64,000 bases of DNA from Liolophura sinensis (lineage: Eukaryota > Mollusca > Polyplacophora > Chitonida > Chitonidae). Of this stretch, positions 21,111-33,122 are shown in pieces (position 1 is the stretch's first letter; every line of letters begins with the position of its first letter). The stretch lies in assembly GCF_032854445.1 (NCBI RefSeq), contig NC_088300.1:51083682-51147681 (forward strand), written 5' to 3'. Both the position numbers and the translations under genes were made by a program. The notes under the pieces were generated by a model. It saw only the letters and a program-made list of their open reading frames with translations. It was not told where the DNA came from and made no database searches.

Positions 21111-21540
21111 GTATAAAACCAAAGCAGCGACAACAGTGAAATAGCTGACAAATTTTCACACATAACTGGTGAAATCTTACCTCAGTCAGGGATTTACTCT
21201 AACTATATACATAAAAAGTAGCCATTTACACGCCCCTAGCACCATGGCTTAAGCAGAAGTAGGTAAAACATAAAATGCAGTGATGTTGTTTGCAATTTAT
21301 TAGATGTCACTGGTCTAGAATTACTCAGAATGCTGTGTTGTCATCACAGTTAACATGCAATCACATTGTATGTATAATTGCTGCCGTTTTATTCTACAGA
21401 GAATTTAAATGGCAGCCGTTTCTTCGTCTATAAAGTATCGTTTTATTCAATATTATATATGTCACCGACTGTGAAATAATCTTCAAGCTCAGTGTAAAAC
21501 AAAATCGGCGTCTGGATTCTGTCAGCGAGATGCAATCAGT
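21110..21540. other. No feature seen
   Basis: Moderately AT-rich unique-looking sequence between the TTAACA-rich element and unit copy 4. I see no gene or repeat in it. Confidence 0.5.
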
Positions 21541-22045
21541 TTGAACATGAACTGGGTGACGAATTGATTACGTGTGTGAATAAGTTAGAGGCTGCTGGTT
21601 CAGCTTGATTGTGGGAGATATTTTGTGTTACATTCGCAAAGAGCATAGTTTCTTATTGCAGGTATATACAGGTTACACAAGCTTATATGTGTATGTTGCT
21701 AATTTTTAATCACGTGTATAACACGGCAATTTCACGGGCGACATCTTGATTTGAATCCCTGATTCGAAACCCAGCAATCTATACCAACAGGGCTAAAGCT
21801 ATTGTAGCTGTTGGTAATATATAAGCACCAAAATGCTGCCCCCGTTTTTAAAGGTGCTTGTGTTTCATTTGTATAGACGCACGAGGTATGGAGTCGGGTT
21901 TAGTCCCCACTTTGTACAGGGAACTTGTACACTCTCACTTTTTATTGGTGGCAATGGGCTGTTTTGTGTGACAATTTACAATGTCTAACGTTCGTTGATG
22001 ACCACTTCTCTTCCACCACTAAGGTCCGCATATCTCTGTATCACA

Positions 22046-22205
22046 GGTGGGAAAGATCATCAATAACTTGCCAAAGGTTGGGTGTTTACGCCGGGGTTTC
22101 TCTATCCATAATACTGACTGCCATCGTGTAAGTGAAATATTCTTGAGGGTCGTTATTAACAACACTCAAATAAATAAATGAATGAATGAGTAAATGAATA
22201 AATAA
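22046..22205 (+). mobile_element. Diverged SINE 3' region in unit copy 4
   Basis: GGTGGGAAAGATCATCAATAAC, CTATCCATAATACTGACTGC, ATCGTGTAAGTGAAATATTC and an AAATAAATGAATG tail follow the clearer plus-strand SINE copy at 29,154-29,297. The equivalent in units 1 and 2 is at 2,214 and 10,474. Confidence 0.6.
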
Positions 22206-22502
22206 AATTACACATTTAGATAGTGCAGCCGCCATCTCGTCCCAGTGATGCCACAAAACAAAGTGCTTACGCATAAAATTGGTAAAGTTTCTATTTGCTA
22301 AGACATAACCATCAAACTTAGTAACAAACCTATGAATACAAAAAAGATTTTCTTCAGTCAGTCTGTTATATTTATAAAGCCGATGATTGAAAATGTCACA
22401 CTTATTACAAATCATACTATATATAGCTGGTTTTCAACTTAATGATGGAAATTTTCTGTTCATGGATATCACAGATTGTGGAAATGGTTAAAGTCAGTAC
22501 AG

Positions 22503-22956
22503 TTAGATATGTACACGTCTCATAAAGCATTTGCTAATCTTCTCCCAGGAGGCAGTCAGTTTCCCCTTGACACTAGTGTGGAATCTTTTCCCTTGTTTTG
22601 TCGGAATATCCGCATAACGGGCAATGTCTTTGTCATTCGTATAAACCGGAAGCTCTGTTGTGGCATTCTGTGATGTATTCAGGAAGGCCAGCTGTGATTG
22701 GCCGTTGTGTGACAGGCATTTTCTGGCAATTGATTCTTGCTACTGGGCTAAACCACGCAAGATGACATCAAATGCTCGCTTCTTTATCTGTCGTTCTTCG
22801 GTATCAGGGAAGTAGAGTTTCTTTTCCAGTTTTCCACTTTCTTGTAGGATCGGTGATGAAGGTTCCAGGGAACCAGGAATGAATTTCAATTGAACGCCAC
22901 ATCGTACGGTAGATGGGCTCACACGGAGCATCACTATTGTCAAATATAATCATCAT
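22503..22956 (-). pseudogene. Orphan ORF, copy 4 (frameshifted)
   Basis: Homologous over its whole length to copies 1-3, from ATG 22,956 to a TAA at 22,503. An 11-base loss near 22,835 and an in-frame stop near 22,744 destroy the frame. The C-terminal block still reads KGKLTAS and KCFMRRVHI in its own frame, against KGKLTAS and KCFMGRVHV in copy 1. The acceptor CAG and a GTGAGT donor near 23,262 are both intact. Confidence 0.75.
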
Positions 22957-23372
22957 GTTCTGCAAGAGAAGAAGTTGAAACTTATAGGCCTAGAGCTCAT
23001 ATTCAACTAGTGTAACATTAGGAAGTAGTTGTTTAACTGACAATGATTGCATGGTAAACTAACTGTCACATAACTTATATTTGTTACATAAAAGTAAGTT
23101 ACTCATAAAGTGTACACTCCATTTTAAAATTTGATTGTCTTTCTTCACCTCCGTGTTCACTTATAGAACTATTTAGGAACTAATTGCATTCCTAGACAAA
23201 CTGTTTCAAGAAAACAGTACGAAATAGGCCTACATCTTTCAATGTGAAATACATACTCACTGAGTAACGGCATGTTGATTTAAAAAGTTGCAGAGAATTT
23301 TTTGTCGCCTGGATTCAGCTACAGAGTACGTAAAATTTCCCATTTTTGAAGGTGATGATGACGTTTAAAACA

Positions 23373-23417
23373 AACGTCTGACGTCATTTATGACGTGTCA
23401 TCACCCGAGGTCATAAA
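23373..23417 (-). promoter_or_regulatory. CRE-like block, copy 4
   Basis: TGACGTCA at 23,379-23,386 and TGACGTGTCA at 23,391-23,400, followed by a GGTCATAAATG element. The block is better kept than the surrounding sequence. Confidence 0.5.
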
Positions 23418-23479
23418 TGCACTGGAGGAACGTTGACGCACGCGGCTCACACGGTTGAGAATGTGATGGTGTTGAAAGC

Positions 23480-25700
23480 ATGTGCCTAATAATATTATTT
23501 TCCACGTTTGCAGCCTACATTCTTGAAGGGAAGGAAAATGGTGTTTTGCCGACACATTTGTGGCGGAATATATAAAATTTTTGAATGTACAGTGTCAGAA
23601 TGCTATTAATCTTTGGCATGAAACAGATGACTTTCCGTGTATATACTGGTGTATTGTTTCTCATTCCGTTATTTTACAAAGTAAATTTTAGGAAAATTTC
23701 AGTTTTTATTTATTTTACTCATGAATATTTTGTATAAGAGCGATCCTGAGGAAACTGGACAACCTGGACAAGAATGGAGGAAAGTATAACATGCCAGGAG
23801 GGAAGTGGACAACTTGGATAAAATCCACAGGAACACACAAAAATGAGCGTCAGGAAGAAACTTTACAAACTGGAAAAAGCCCAGAGGAACCACAAATACG
23901 TAAGGAGTAAAATTGACATACCGGACAAAGCCAGGATATTGGATCTTTTGAATGTCAAATTAATCCGTTGGGAACACCTAACGTTCCATGAGACTATGAG
24001 TTGATGAACAATCTCGTTTTCCATCATGCATGCTTACTTGTTGATTGTTTTGAGAATAATTGTGACTACAGCCGTTGTGTCTCTGTATGGCAAGTACTGA
24101 GTAATGCCCTCTTAAGGCAGACCGGCACTTTCTTCTTATAGCCATTATTAGTGTCTTTGTACAACATAACACAACTGGAAATCGAAGCCGGGTTTTCCGC
24201 ATGCCTTTAGGATCATCAATTTACCAATTTATGTAAAGGTAACCGCATAACTTCTGGGTGTTGCCAATCAGTATGTAGGTCTGTATCTTTCCTCTTAAAA
24301 CAATTCCCACTGCACCCCAAAGGAAGGAACAGGACTAAATGAAATACACAGCGCTTAAGTATATCATTTCTGTCCAGGTAATGTACCATGCTCAGTTATA
24401 CATCGACACACGTATACAGTATAGCGGGATGATTTACAGCTTATGTAGTTAATTACCTTGCCTTGGTAAGATAATTATCTTTCTGCAAAGAAACATCAGC
24501 ACCGAAAGACTTAAATTTATTAACGAATAAATCACATTGGTTTGAAGAGGCAATCGCCTGGTGACGGATGAAGCTGTTGATGCATGTATGTGCAAGCATC
24601 AGCCTCCATGAGCTGCATGGTTGTTGACTGAGAGGACTGCATGGAGCCAGATTTACTGTGGAAGATCATTGTTACTGGAAATTCCCCATACACCATAAAA
24701 GGAGGGGTTACGATTTCCATCGTAGGTATGGGTGATTTACATGGCCATTTAAATTATTTTTAGTGTGTGACCGCAAAGAAATTACTTTTGTTTGCTTTAC
24801 GATTCTGTGGGCTGATAAAGCCTTAGTAAATGCTCCTAGTTTCATGTCTGCTCGGCTGTCGTTGGTATGAAATTGTTTTCTCTAAACGTTTGGACGTGCT
24901 CCAGCAACTCCGAAGCCTTCGCTAATGGCGATATAAATTTGTACAATCTCCTTCCATCTTCAAACCGATGACGTACAACTTAAAATATTGTCACTGTTCA
25001 AGAAGCCAAATTACCCCTTGTGCCCTGAGTTGTCGTAGCCTTTCTTGTGAATTTGAGCTAGACAAGGCGAGGAGTGAAAAGAAAATTGCGGCAAACAAAG
25101 ATGAAAAAAAGAAAGAGAAAAAACCCACAGTCGTAGAAATATGTTTCTCTCTGACGGCCACACATGTTTTCTTCAACGGAAGACGAATTGAGGAGATAAG
25201 CGGGTCTAAGTGGATAGCGCATTGCAGATACAGAAATCCCGCCCCTTACGTGTCTCCGCGAGATAAGGTGAGACTTGGCTCGTAACCATATCTCAGTTAT
25301 CTCCGCCGCCCAGATTGATTTCGCAATTAGGTCGACAAAGATATACATCGTTACACAGCCCTAACAGATTCCACTCATTTGTCTTCATTCTCACTGCCAA
25401 CCAGCTGACGTCCCTTGTTTTATCTACCTCAATAATTTTCAACTTTCTTACAGCCAGTAATTCGTTCAGGCTAATTACTGAGAAAAAAGATGACTTCAAG
25501 GTTCCTGTATATACAAACACTACAGCCCACCATAAAATATATTGCGTCAAGCCTTGTAGAAATCCTTGTAGAAACGCTAGATGTATATATGCACAGATAA
25601 AGTATGCCACAGGAAGTTTAAAAAGCAGAACTTTTTATTTCTATGATGTTGCAAAACCCAGATATCGCAGATGAAATTAGGCTAAACAAAATCACGCACA
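23480..25700. other. No supported gene; low-complexity remnants
   Basis: At 23,745-23,915 the plus strand shows an imperfect, decayed repetition of GAGGAAACTGGACAACCTGG-like blocks. Plus-strand ORFs of 105 and 119 codons at 24,968-25,285 and 25,315-25,674 have no recognisable motif, and the first contains a Lys-rich low-complexity segment. I do not call either a gene. Confidence 0.5.
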
Positions 25701-28700
25701 TTGAGAAAATCGAATACAATGTTGTGTTTTCAGTTTTGTCCAATCAGGCGCAAGTTTTATAACCCGAGGACGCGTCTGTTTACGCTGTCATCACCCGGAC
25801 CCTTGTTCGTGGAGAAGAGTCACGCGACATCATGTTTCCAGTTGCTCTAACATGGCCCGTTCCATGGCCTCGTACAAGAATTCTTTATTAGAAGTTGATG
25901 TAAAATTTGACACTTTAGGTCTGTTTCACCCCTTTCCTAAATAACCCAGGTTATATTACATTATATAGTTTGTCAATGAAGTTTTTTTTTTTTTAAATCG
26001 TTGCAGTGTGGTCAGGGTATTTGTATATAACAGTGTTATGTAGTAATACTCTCGTACAGGGTCGTAGATATTTAACATATAAGAAATATAATGTATAAAA
26101 GTGTATTTTGCATTTTTTGAATGTATAAAATTAAACATGCATGAACATGAGAAAAGCATAAAACACAGAAGGCAATATACATAGTTTCTGCTTTTATATC
26201 CCCGAAAAAAAATCAAGTGCATCTTTAGCTGATCAGATTCTCTTTCGCGCATTAACAAATCAAAGTAAGAACTAAGGTGAATTTACATGAGTTTGACTGG
26301 AATATATTCCCTCTCAATATGCATGTGTCACCTCTAAAAGAATCACAGTTTAATCATTAGCTCTACCTGTTGCGCTGTTTCTAATATGTCGTTGAAAATG
26401 TTTCGCCTTTGTTCATTTTGTGTATATGTCCCGTTAATTAAACAAATAAAGTGGTTTCACATCATAAGTACTATACATATGTACTACCCAAAGAAGAAGC
26501 GCTGTTGTGATGACGCACGATGCGCTTGTCATCTGATGTCATCGATGAATGAACTCGCATTGCTTATTTCATGATTACTGACATTCTGACATTCTGGTGA
26601 AACCTGGCTAGAAATGACACTTCACTGAATTAATTCTCCTACTCTGAATTAAAACAGATTTATCATGCGAAACTTCACATACGACTTTCTTTTCTCGTTA
26701 CCCAATACATACATATATGAGTAACATAATGGTCACCCACTACCCACGCTTCCGGTCCTGTGGGCTGTGTCATTAAACACCGCTTGCCTTCTAAATTCAA
26801 ACCTTCCATTCTAAATTCAAGCCTTCCTCTGGAGATTTTCGGTTATTTATTTTTAACATCACGCTGTATGTTTCATATTTATCACTTCCTCTCTGTCCCG
26901 AGGGACAAACACAAACTCGACGTCTTCCTCAACATGTGGTCACCGATGACGTAACGACCATTGTTCATGTCACCATCAGGCTTCAATTTGTTACACCGTC
27001 CGAGATTGGGTCTTCCCGATATGGTGTGAATCACTTCCACAACACGATTCCACGTGAGTTTGTTTATTTCATGTCACGTGTTACCTATGACGCCATCATC
27101 TCGTGCCGTTTGGCGATGCTCGTAAAACAACGATCTGAACTGGTACCGTAATGAAGACAAAAAATGCATAACCACACATTGTGATATGCACGGTTGCAGT
27201 TTGCTGAGATTCATTCATTAACCTTATCACAAGATTATTTGAAATTGTTTATTGGATATTTTGACACCTTACACTCATCATCTATATAGCATTCACCAAG
27301 AAACACTTATGCTGAATTTTTTTTATCATGTCGTTGTAATCAACATATTTTCTCATATATGCATATTTATAAAACAGAAACACTTCCCTGTGTATTTAGG
27401 AAGACAACAAATGTCACGTTTAACATACGATAAGGTATTAAATTCAAATGACGATTCATAAGACTTTATTTATTCGTTTATTTACTTGACTGTTGCATTA
27501 TTAATGTCATTTTCTAGAAATTTTCACTTTAAAAGACTTTAAAATTAGCTGCCTTCGCGTTAAAATGCTCGCGTTTCCCTAAGCAAACATGTCAGAGTAT
27601 CCACGTTTTTCCCGGTGTCTGTATGCTGCGAGTGAGTGGGGTGTCCTTTCTGGTGTCCTCTGCATATTCCCGCGAGGAAACACGAGTATTATATTACCAA
27701 CTCCATGCAAGGAGTTACCATGTTAACTGTGGTCAGCGTATACACCAGCGTATTGGTGTATACAGATATTTTTCTTCCACGTAATGGTGACCGTGACCTA
27801 AGGGCCTATTTTAATGGTGGTCTTTTGTGGCATGCTTAAAAGTAGTCCAGTTTTACGAACCGTGATTATGGGACCAATAAAAGCGGACAAGGCGCGGGAG
27901 AAAAACTGGCATGTTCTAGATCTTGGTTTGAACTCGCAGCCTAATTCGACAAGAGCAAGAGAGAGAGAGAAGGTTCAGTTTTATGACCAGGTGTAGTGTA
28001 TATCAAGTTAACAGTCACTGCTCGAGGCTCACTTGGCCAAATTTGTCCCACGTTAAACCGCTATCAGTCAGTCACACATTCTTTCCTTCATTCCTCAAAC
28101 TCGGTGAAATCTTTGAAGTGTCAATCTTGAAGGAAATAATTGTCGATTTCAGTAGTGCAATTTGTCGGTGCCAATCAAGATTTCAATCTGAAGGGAAGTC
28201 GTTGGTGAAGTGAAACGACGCATCGTCACCACACGGCCTGTAAGTGTATCCCACGAAGTCGGTTGCTATCAACGACCCGTAAAATCGAGCACCTGCTGCG
28301 ATATAAGTATCTCCCTTGATAAATAGTTAAATGGCGGGTATAATTCAGCTAGATGTAGACAAGTCATTAGGTCTGAACATTAACGTGAAAAACAGATCTT
28401 CAACGTCTAAACGCAGAATGACTTTGCCATGCAGCCGTGTGCGAATCAGAGCCTGTTCAGAGCTTGGTTATATATACATGACCAAGACATTTTCTGTAAT
28501 GATCATTACTTCCTAAACTTGCAGTGAACATGCGCAGATATGAAATTTAATTCTGTTTCCATTTGAGGGCTATGCATCAATTTTAGCTCGTCTCCATCAT
28601 GTCAAGGCTGGTAGAGATATAAAATACAAACATTAATTGTGTAATTGAACATACCCAAGAAAAATCATTCTGAAGTCTTTGACCTGCCTCTAAAGGGAAA

Positions 28701-29150
28701 ATTTGTGTTTGCCTGTGAGTCAATAATATTACCATTTATATGACTATAAATAGCTTTGTGCACTATATAATCGTCAGTAAAAATTGAAAATCGAAACATA
28801 TGTACATATGCAGACTTGAGGCGATGATTTTTGATTGAAAAGTGAGAGAATTTTGCACAGTATCTCACTGATGTACTTAATGAACATAATGAAGATATCT
28901 ACGAACATCTGTGTCACAATTAAATGCTCTACTTTTTGAACACATATGTCCGATGAAGCCAAATGGCAAAGTCAAATGGATCATACTTACGCAAAAGCCC
29001 TTGTGCAGGTTTAATACACATTCGATACGTTTTAAAAGTATGGTATATATAGAGTGCACAGACATAACTGAATGGCTGGTAAGCTGAATGGAACATGCTG
29101 AGTGCATTGTAACTTCAAAAGAGTCTCCCAAAATCGGCTTCCAAGAAACA
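25700..29150. other. Non-coding, mixed composition
   Basis: AT-rich background with a T-run at 25,982-25,994 and a GC-richer island at about 26,930-27,130 that contains several CACGTG/GACGTAAC-like elements. GAGAGA simple sequence lies at 27,958-27,970. No gene recognised. Confidence 0.5.
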
Positions 29151-29153
29151 AGA

Positions 29154-29267
29154 GTACGTGGGAAGGTCTGCCAGCAACCTGCGGGCCCCGCCCTTTATCC
29201 TCCCACCATAATGCTGGCCGCCGTCATATAAGTGAAGTATTCGTGAGTACGGCGTAAAACACCAATC

Positions 29268-29297
<30 letters not shown>
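29154..29297 (+). mobile_element. SINE, 5'-truncated copy
   Basis: Contains GTACGTGGGAAGGTCTGCCA, TCCTCCCACCATAATGCTGG, CCGTCATATAAGTGAAGTAT, GAGTACGGCGTAAAACACC and an AATAAATAAATA tail. This module is a very common lophotrochozoan SINE 3' region. The tRNA-derived head is missing. Confidence 0.85.
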
Positions 29298-29298
<1 letters not shown>

Positions 29299-29299
29299 C

Positions 29300-30704
29300 A
29301 AGAACAATCGCTTCCAACGCTTTGCCGATTAGCGTCCTTATAGGTCAGTCTGAGGTTAGAGCTCTGATAAAATAGTTTTTAACTTTCCATAGATATAACG
29401 TTAATATTAGCCATTGTTGACACTGGCATAATAACAACACTAGTGAACGATGAAGGAGGAGGATGGCATCCCACATTCATAGTCAGTGTTGTCAATCAAC
29501 TCTGGACTCTAGATTCGTACTCTTGATAACGGTTATGGTTACAGTTGAAGCTTTTCCTCCAAAAGGGATGTTGTTAAGAATTTGGTCAAAACTTCTATAT
29601 ACACTATGCGTGTTTAATGAACACAGATCTTCCTCAAATGAATGACAATTGTGTGTAGGCCTACACTTGACAAGCGCCACTTGCTAATTGCACATTTCTA
29701 ACAAAGTACAGTGACGTGTATGTATACCCGCATCTATTTATAATACTCGTATCGCCTATAACCCTATAATTCCAAAACGGACTCACTGTGACAACTCCTC
29801 TTTAGCTAGCCTCACAAATGATGCCTGCCCAAAGTTAATTATTTGAGGGAAATTTGCTGATAAGAAAGGCTAAGCTGTTTACACATTTGGCCGACAAATT
29901 TCCTCTCGGATCTCTGTGTGGTTGTTGTGGTGTGAGAGGGGACGGGCGTTACAATAGCATATGGCCGATTCCGTTGGAGAGGCCCTCTCAGTAAGTATTG
30001 ATTCACGTGCTAAGCAGAGGACAGCATGGGGCGAGGGGAGAGAGGAAACCCCTGTCTCCCACCCTAAACACCACCTAACTTCTCACACGGCCAAATCGGG
30101 CTAAGTGTCTCGAACAATCTTCCTCGGCGTGAACAAATATAAATGGGATCTCTTTATGTTTTCCTCCATATTATCCTCCGTCCTCGTAATGGGAAACACA
30201 TGGGGAAAAATATCTCTAACGCTTTATCGGCATTTCCAAAAATTTCTAATTTTTTACCCCTTCAAGTACAGGTTAGAAAAATATTTAGGGCTTTTAGGTG
30301 CTTTTGGCATGGTCAGGGGTTTGGAGTTTAACTGGTTTCTAATGTGGTGTACTTAAGTACAAGGACAAGTTGAGGGGTGGGGGTCGTGCCACTGACTCGG
30401 TACCCCCGGGGCACTTTAGTACGACATGTCAATTATTTTGTTCGAAAAGAAAGAACTTGAGTACATATAGAGTGGTCTGTGGTCAATGTCGATATATTGT
30501 GTCCTATATAGGTTTGGCCAACATTCCATGACGAGGACTCTGGACTGGTCCCACGTGCTCCCCAAGGCCATGTTACACATCAGAACCCACGGGAAAATGG
30601 AATTCTATCAAATTAAAACCTCACAGAGCCACATATAGGGTACATCGATAGAGAACCAATAAACAAATATCTTAAGATGATGTTTAGATCGAACGAAAAA
30701 GTCA

Positions 30705-30705
<1 letters not shown>
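29300..30705. other. Non-coding, with a GC-richer island
   Basis: 29,880-30,110 is GC-richer than its surroundings, and 30,360-30,420 holds G- and C-runs. A short ATG-initiated frame of ten codons at 29,961-29,990 abuts a GTAAGT donor-like hexamer; see findings. Nothing else supported. Confidence 0.45.
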
Positions 30706-30765
<60 letters not shown>

Positions 30766-30798
30766 ACACACACATACACACACACACACATACACACA
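30706..30798. repeat. (CA)n microsatellite
   Basis: About 93 bp of CA dinucleotides interrupted by a few TACA units. Confidence 0.97.
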
Positions 30799-30799
30799 A

Positions 30800-32698
30800 A
30801 CTGCGATATAGCTTTAATCGATGGTCCGTAATATAAGAACATATAATGACATAAAGTGTCATATTGCTACATTTAATATAAAGAGAAAACGCTTTTAGAG
30901 TTCATCACTTTATTAACTGGGCGTAGAGTTGGGTTAATAAATGATAAAGTAAATAAATTATACGCAGTATGTTATCATTATTTTAGTTTGGCCACTTTCG
31001 ATGTTTTTTAACTGATTACATGGAGTTGTATATTTGTAATTCATTGTCCAAAGTATAGTCTGCCGAAATTTCATCTGAATCAAACCATAAGGTAGGAGAA
31101 AACCCCCTAAATCTGAGGCAAATAGGCGTCGTTTTATATCGGCATGATTTACTTTATATACTATCTATATATGGACAGTTCATCAGGCCAATAAATATGA
31201 GAACCTCCTGACAGTGTAAGTTTTTGTGCTACTTACACAGCTTTTATGGTAGTCGAGGACTCATTTGCGAAGAGAGAAAAAATCTATACCCGAAGTCGTT
31301 TATTTATTTCTGAAACAAATCTTGAAACGAGGCGAAACGCGTATCATATTAGGTATCATTTGGCGATCGTGTAATTCGAAAAAGCGGCGTCAATGACAGA
31401 AACAGGAATTGGTTTATTATCGTAGGCAGCGGTAAGCTCGTTGCAGACTTGTTTCATCCCACTCCACTAGATCACTCTACCATGTATTTTGTTAAGCTGG
31501 TATAACGGCCTTCCAGCACCGCAGTGTTGATAGTTGTGTTTGCCTGTTAGAACATCCAATCCGCTGCTGCTGTCAGTGACTACGGTTAAGGTTGGTGAAA
31601 AGCTGAGCCGGCGAGGTAATTCGGGTTATAAATCAGAGCACTGACACGTTGAGCCCCGTCTCTCACTACGCACTACCAATAGCGTCAAAAATGTTAAACA
31701 TTTTGGAATTAGTGTCACTGTGTTTTCCTCAGAGGTGCGATGAAGCGTTGAACTCTTCCCGCTGGATGACTTTAACAGACGCCAAGACCCCTTCCGAAAG
31801 AAAACATTTTGGTATTTGTCATAACTCTTTCGTGGCTTTTTTCCCCTCTCTCGTCTCTCGACGCCTCCACGAGCGCAGGCTTAAACTGGTGTCTTATGGG
31901 AGGTGTGATCTAACCTATTAAGTAAAAGCTGATGCATTTTCAGGCAAATTTACAAAGAGTTTCCTCAATTATGTAAGTGTCTTTGTGAAAAAGTGAAAAG
32001 GTAATGATGATCCTGAAAAGAAGGGTAATGGTATATACTATGTAGACATCACAAAACTATCTATCACGAATGTATACAGACACCTGGAAATATTTGGTAA
32101 ACTAAAATGTAGCTTATTAATCTGAAACAAAACACAAAACCGTCAAGAAATAAAAATGTCTATCTGCACATATTATTAAAATTATCGCATGCGGTAGCAT
32201 ACACATCAGTGTGCTTGGAAAGGAAATATTTAAGCTGTAAAGTCAATATATCAAAAACCGTATATATATTGTTTTTGTTTTGACAGACATAAAATATTAG
32301 ATTCCGCAGAGGTATTTATTTGCTCACTTGACGATTCCGAATCATGAACATCGAGTATTTAACATAAAAAATCCAGTTTCTGAATAAAGCCCATTTTGTC
32401 AAGTAATTCGAGCAATATACACAAGTTATATTATGGACGCAAATCAAAAGGAAACTAATTGTTTGATAGGGCTTAATAGTGACACTTATTTGGATTAAAG
32501 ATTAAGATTAAACCCATTTCAAACCATGAAGAAAATAGAGTTTTATTTCCTGTGTTTAGTCTAGAAAAATTGATGTACATTCACAAAACAAATTAAAGCA
32601 CATAAAAGCATATTGAAATATTTATTTCATGCATGGTCATGTAACTCTGTAGGAATTAATTTTACAAAATGATTTTTAAAATGCTCTGATAGGAAAAT
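30800..32698. other. No feature seen
   Basis: AT-rich DNA with one GC-richer stretch near 31,430-31,910. Short ORFs there (for example 31,649-31,921 plus) lack recognisable motifs. Confidence 0.5.
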
Positions 32699-32848
32699 TT
32701 ATTTATTTATTTATTTGATTAGTGTTTTACGCCGTACTAAAGAATATTTCACTTACACGACTTCGGCCAGCATTATGGTGGGAGAAAACCGGGCAGAGCC
32801 CGCTGAAAACCCACGACCAACCGCAGGTTGCTGCAAGACCTTTCCACT
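32699..32848 (-). mobile_element. SINE, 5'-truncated copy (minus)
   Basis: Begins with the ATTTATTTATTTATTTGATT tail complement, then TTTTACGCCGTACT, AATATTTCACTTACACGA, GGCCAGCATTATGGTGGGAG, CCGGGCAGAGCCC and CAGGTTGCTGCAAGACC. Same family as 29,154 but on the other strand, and it faces the copy at 33,001. Confidence 0.88.
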
Positions 32849-33000
32849 GATAAGAAAGCAAACTCTGTATAATTGCACCGATTTTAACTGACGCCCAACG
32901 AAGAAATAGCATGTGACAAATGATAGAATAACTGTGCACTTAGTGTATGAGATATAAATAAGTTTCAATAACGCTAGTGAAACTATTACAAAAAACTGCG

Positions 33001-33122
33001 CCGTACGTGGGAAGGTTTGCCAGCAATTTACGGATTGTCGCCGGTTTCCTCCCACCATAATATTAATAAGTGAAATATTCTTGAGTACGGCGTAAAACAC
33101 CTATCAAATAAATAAATAAATC
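33001..33122 (+). mobile_element. SINE, 5'-truncated copy (plus)
   Basis: CCGTACGTGGGAAGGTTTGC, GGTTTCCTCCCACCATAAT, AAGTGAAATATTCTTGAGTA, CGGCGTAAAACACC and an AAATAAATAAAT tail. An internal deletion removes the GCTGGCCGCCGTCG part. Confidence 0.85.

Larger units (their letters stand above)
21540..23480. repeat. Unit copy 4, most diverged
   Basis: Left part TTGATTACGTGTGTGAATAAG matches the start of units 1-3. TCTAACGTTCGTTGATGACC near 21,980 matches the segment near 2,030. The orphan exon, intron, leader exon and CRE-like block follow in the same order on the minus strand. No 37-bp array adjoins it. The minus-strand tRNA-like stretch near 21,735-21,775 is shared with the region before unit 3. 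It shows that the unit is an old dispersed family, not just a local duplication. Confidence 0.7.

Noticed and set aside
24968-25674. Two adjacent plus ORFs (105 and 119 codons)
   Set aside because: No motif, no splice-site logic joining them, and a Lys-rich low-complexity segment; overlapping minus ORFs are of similar length.
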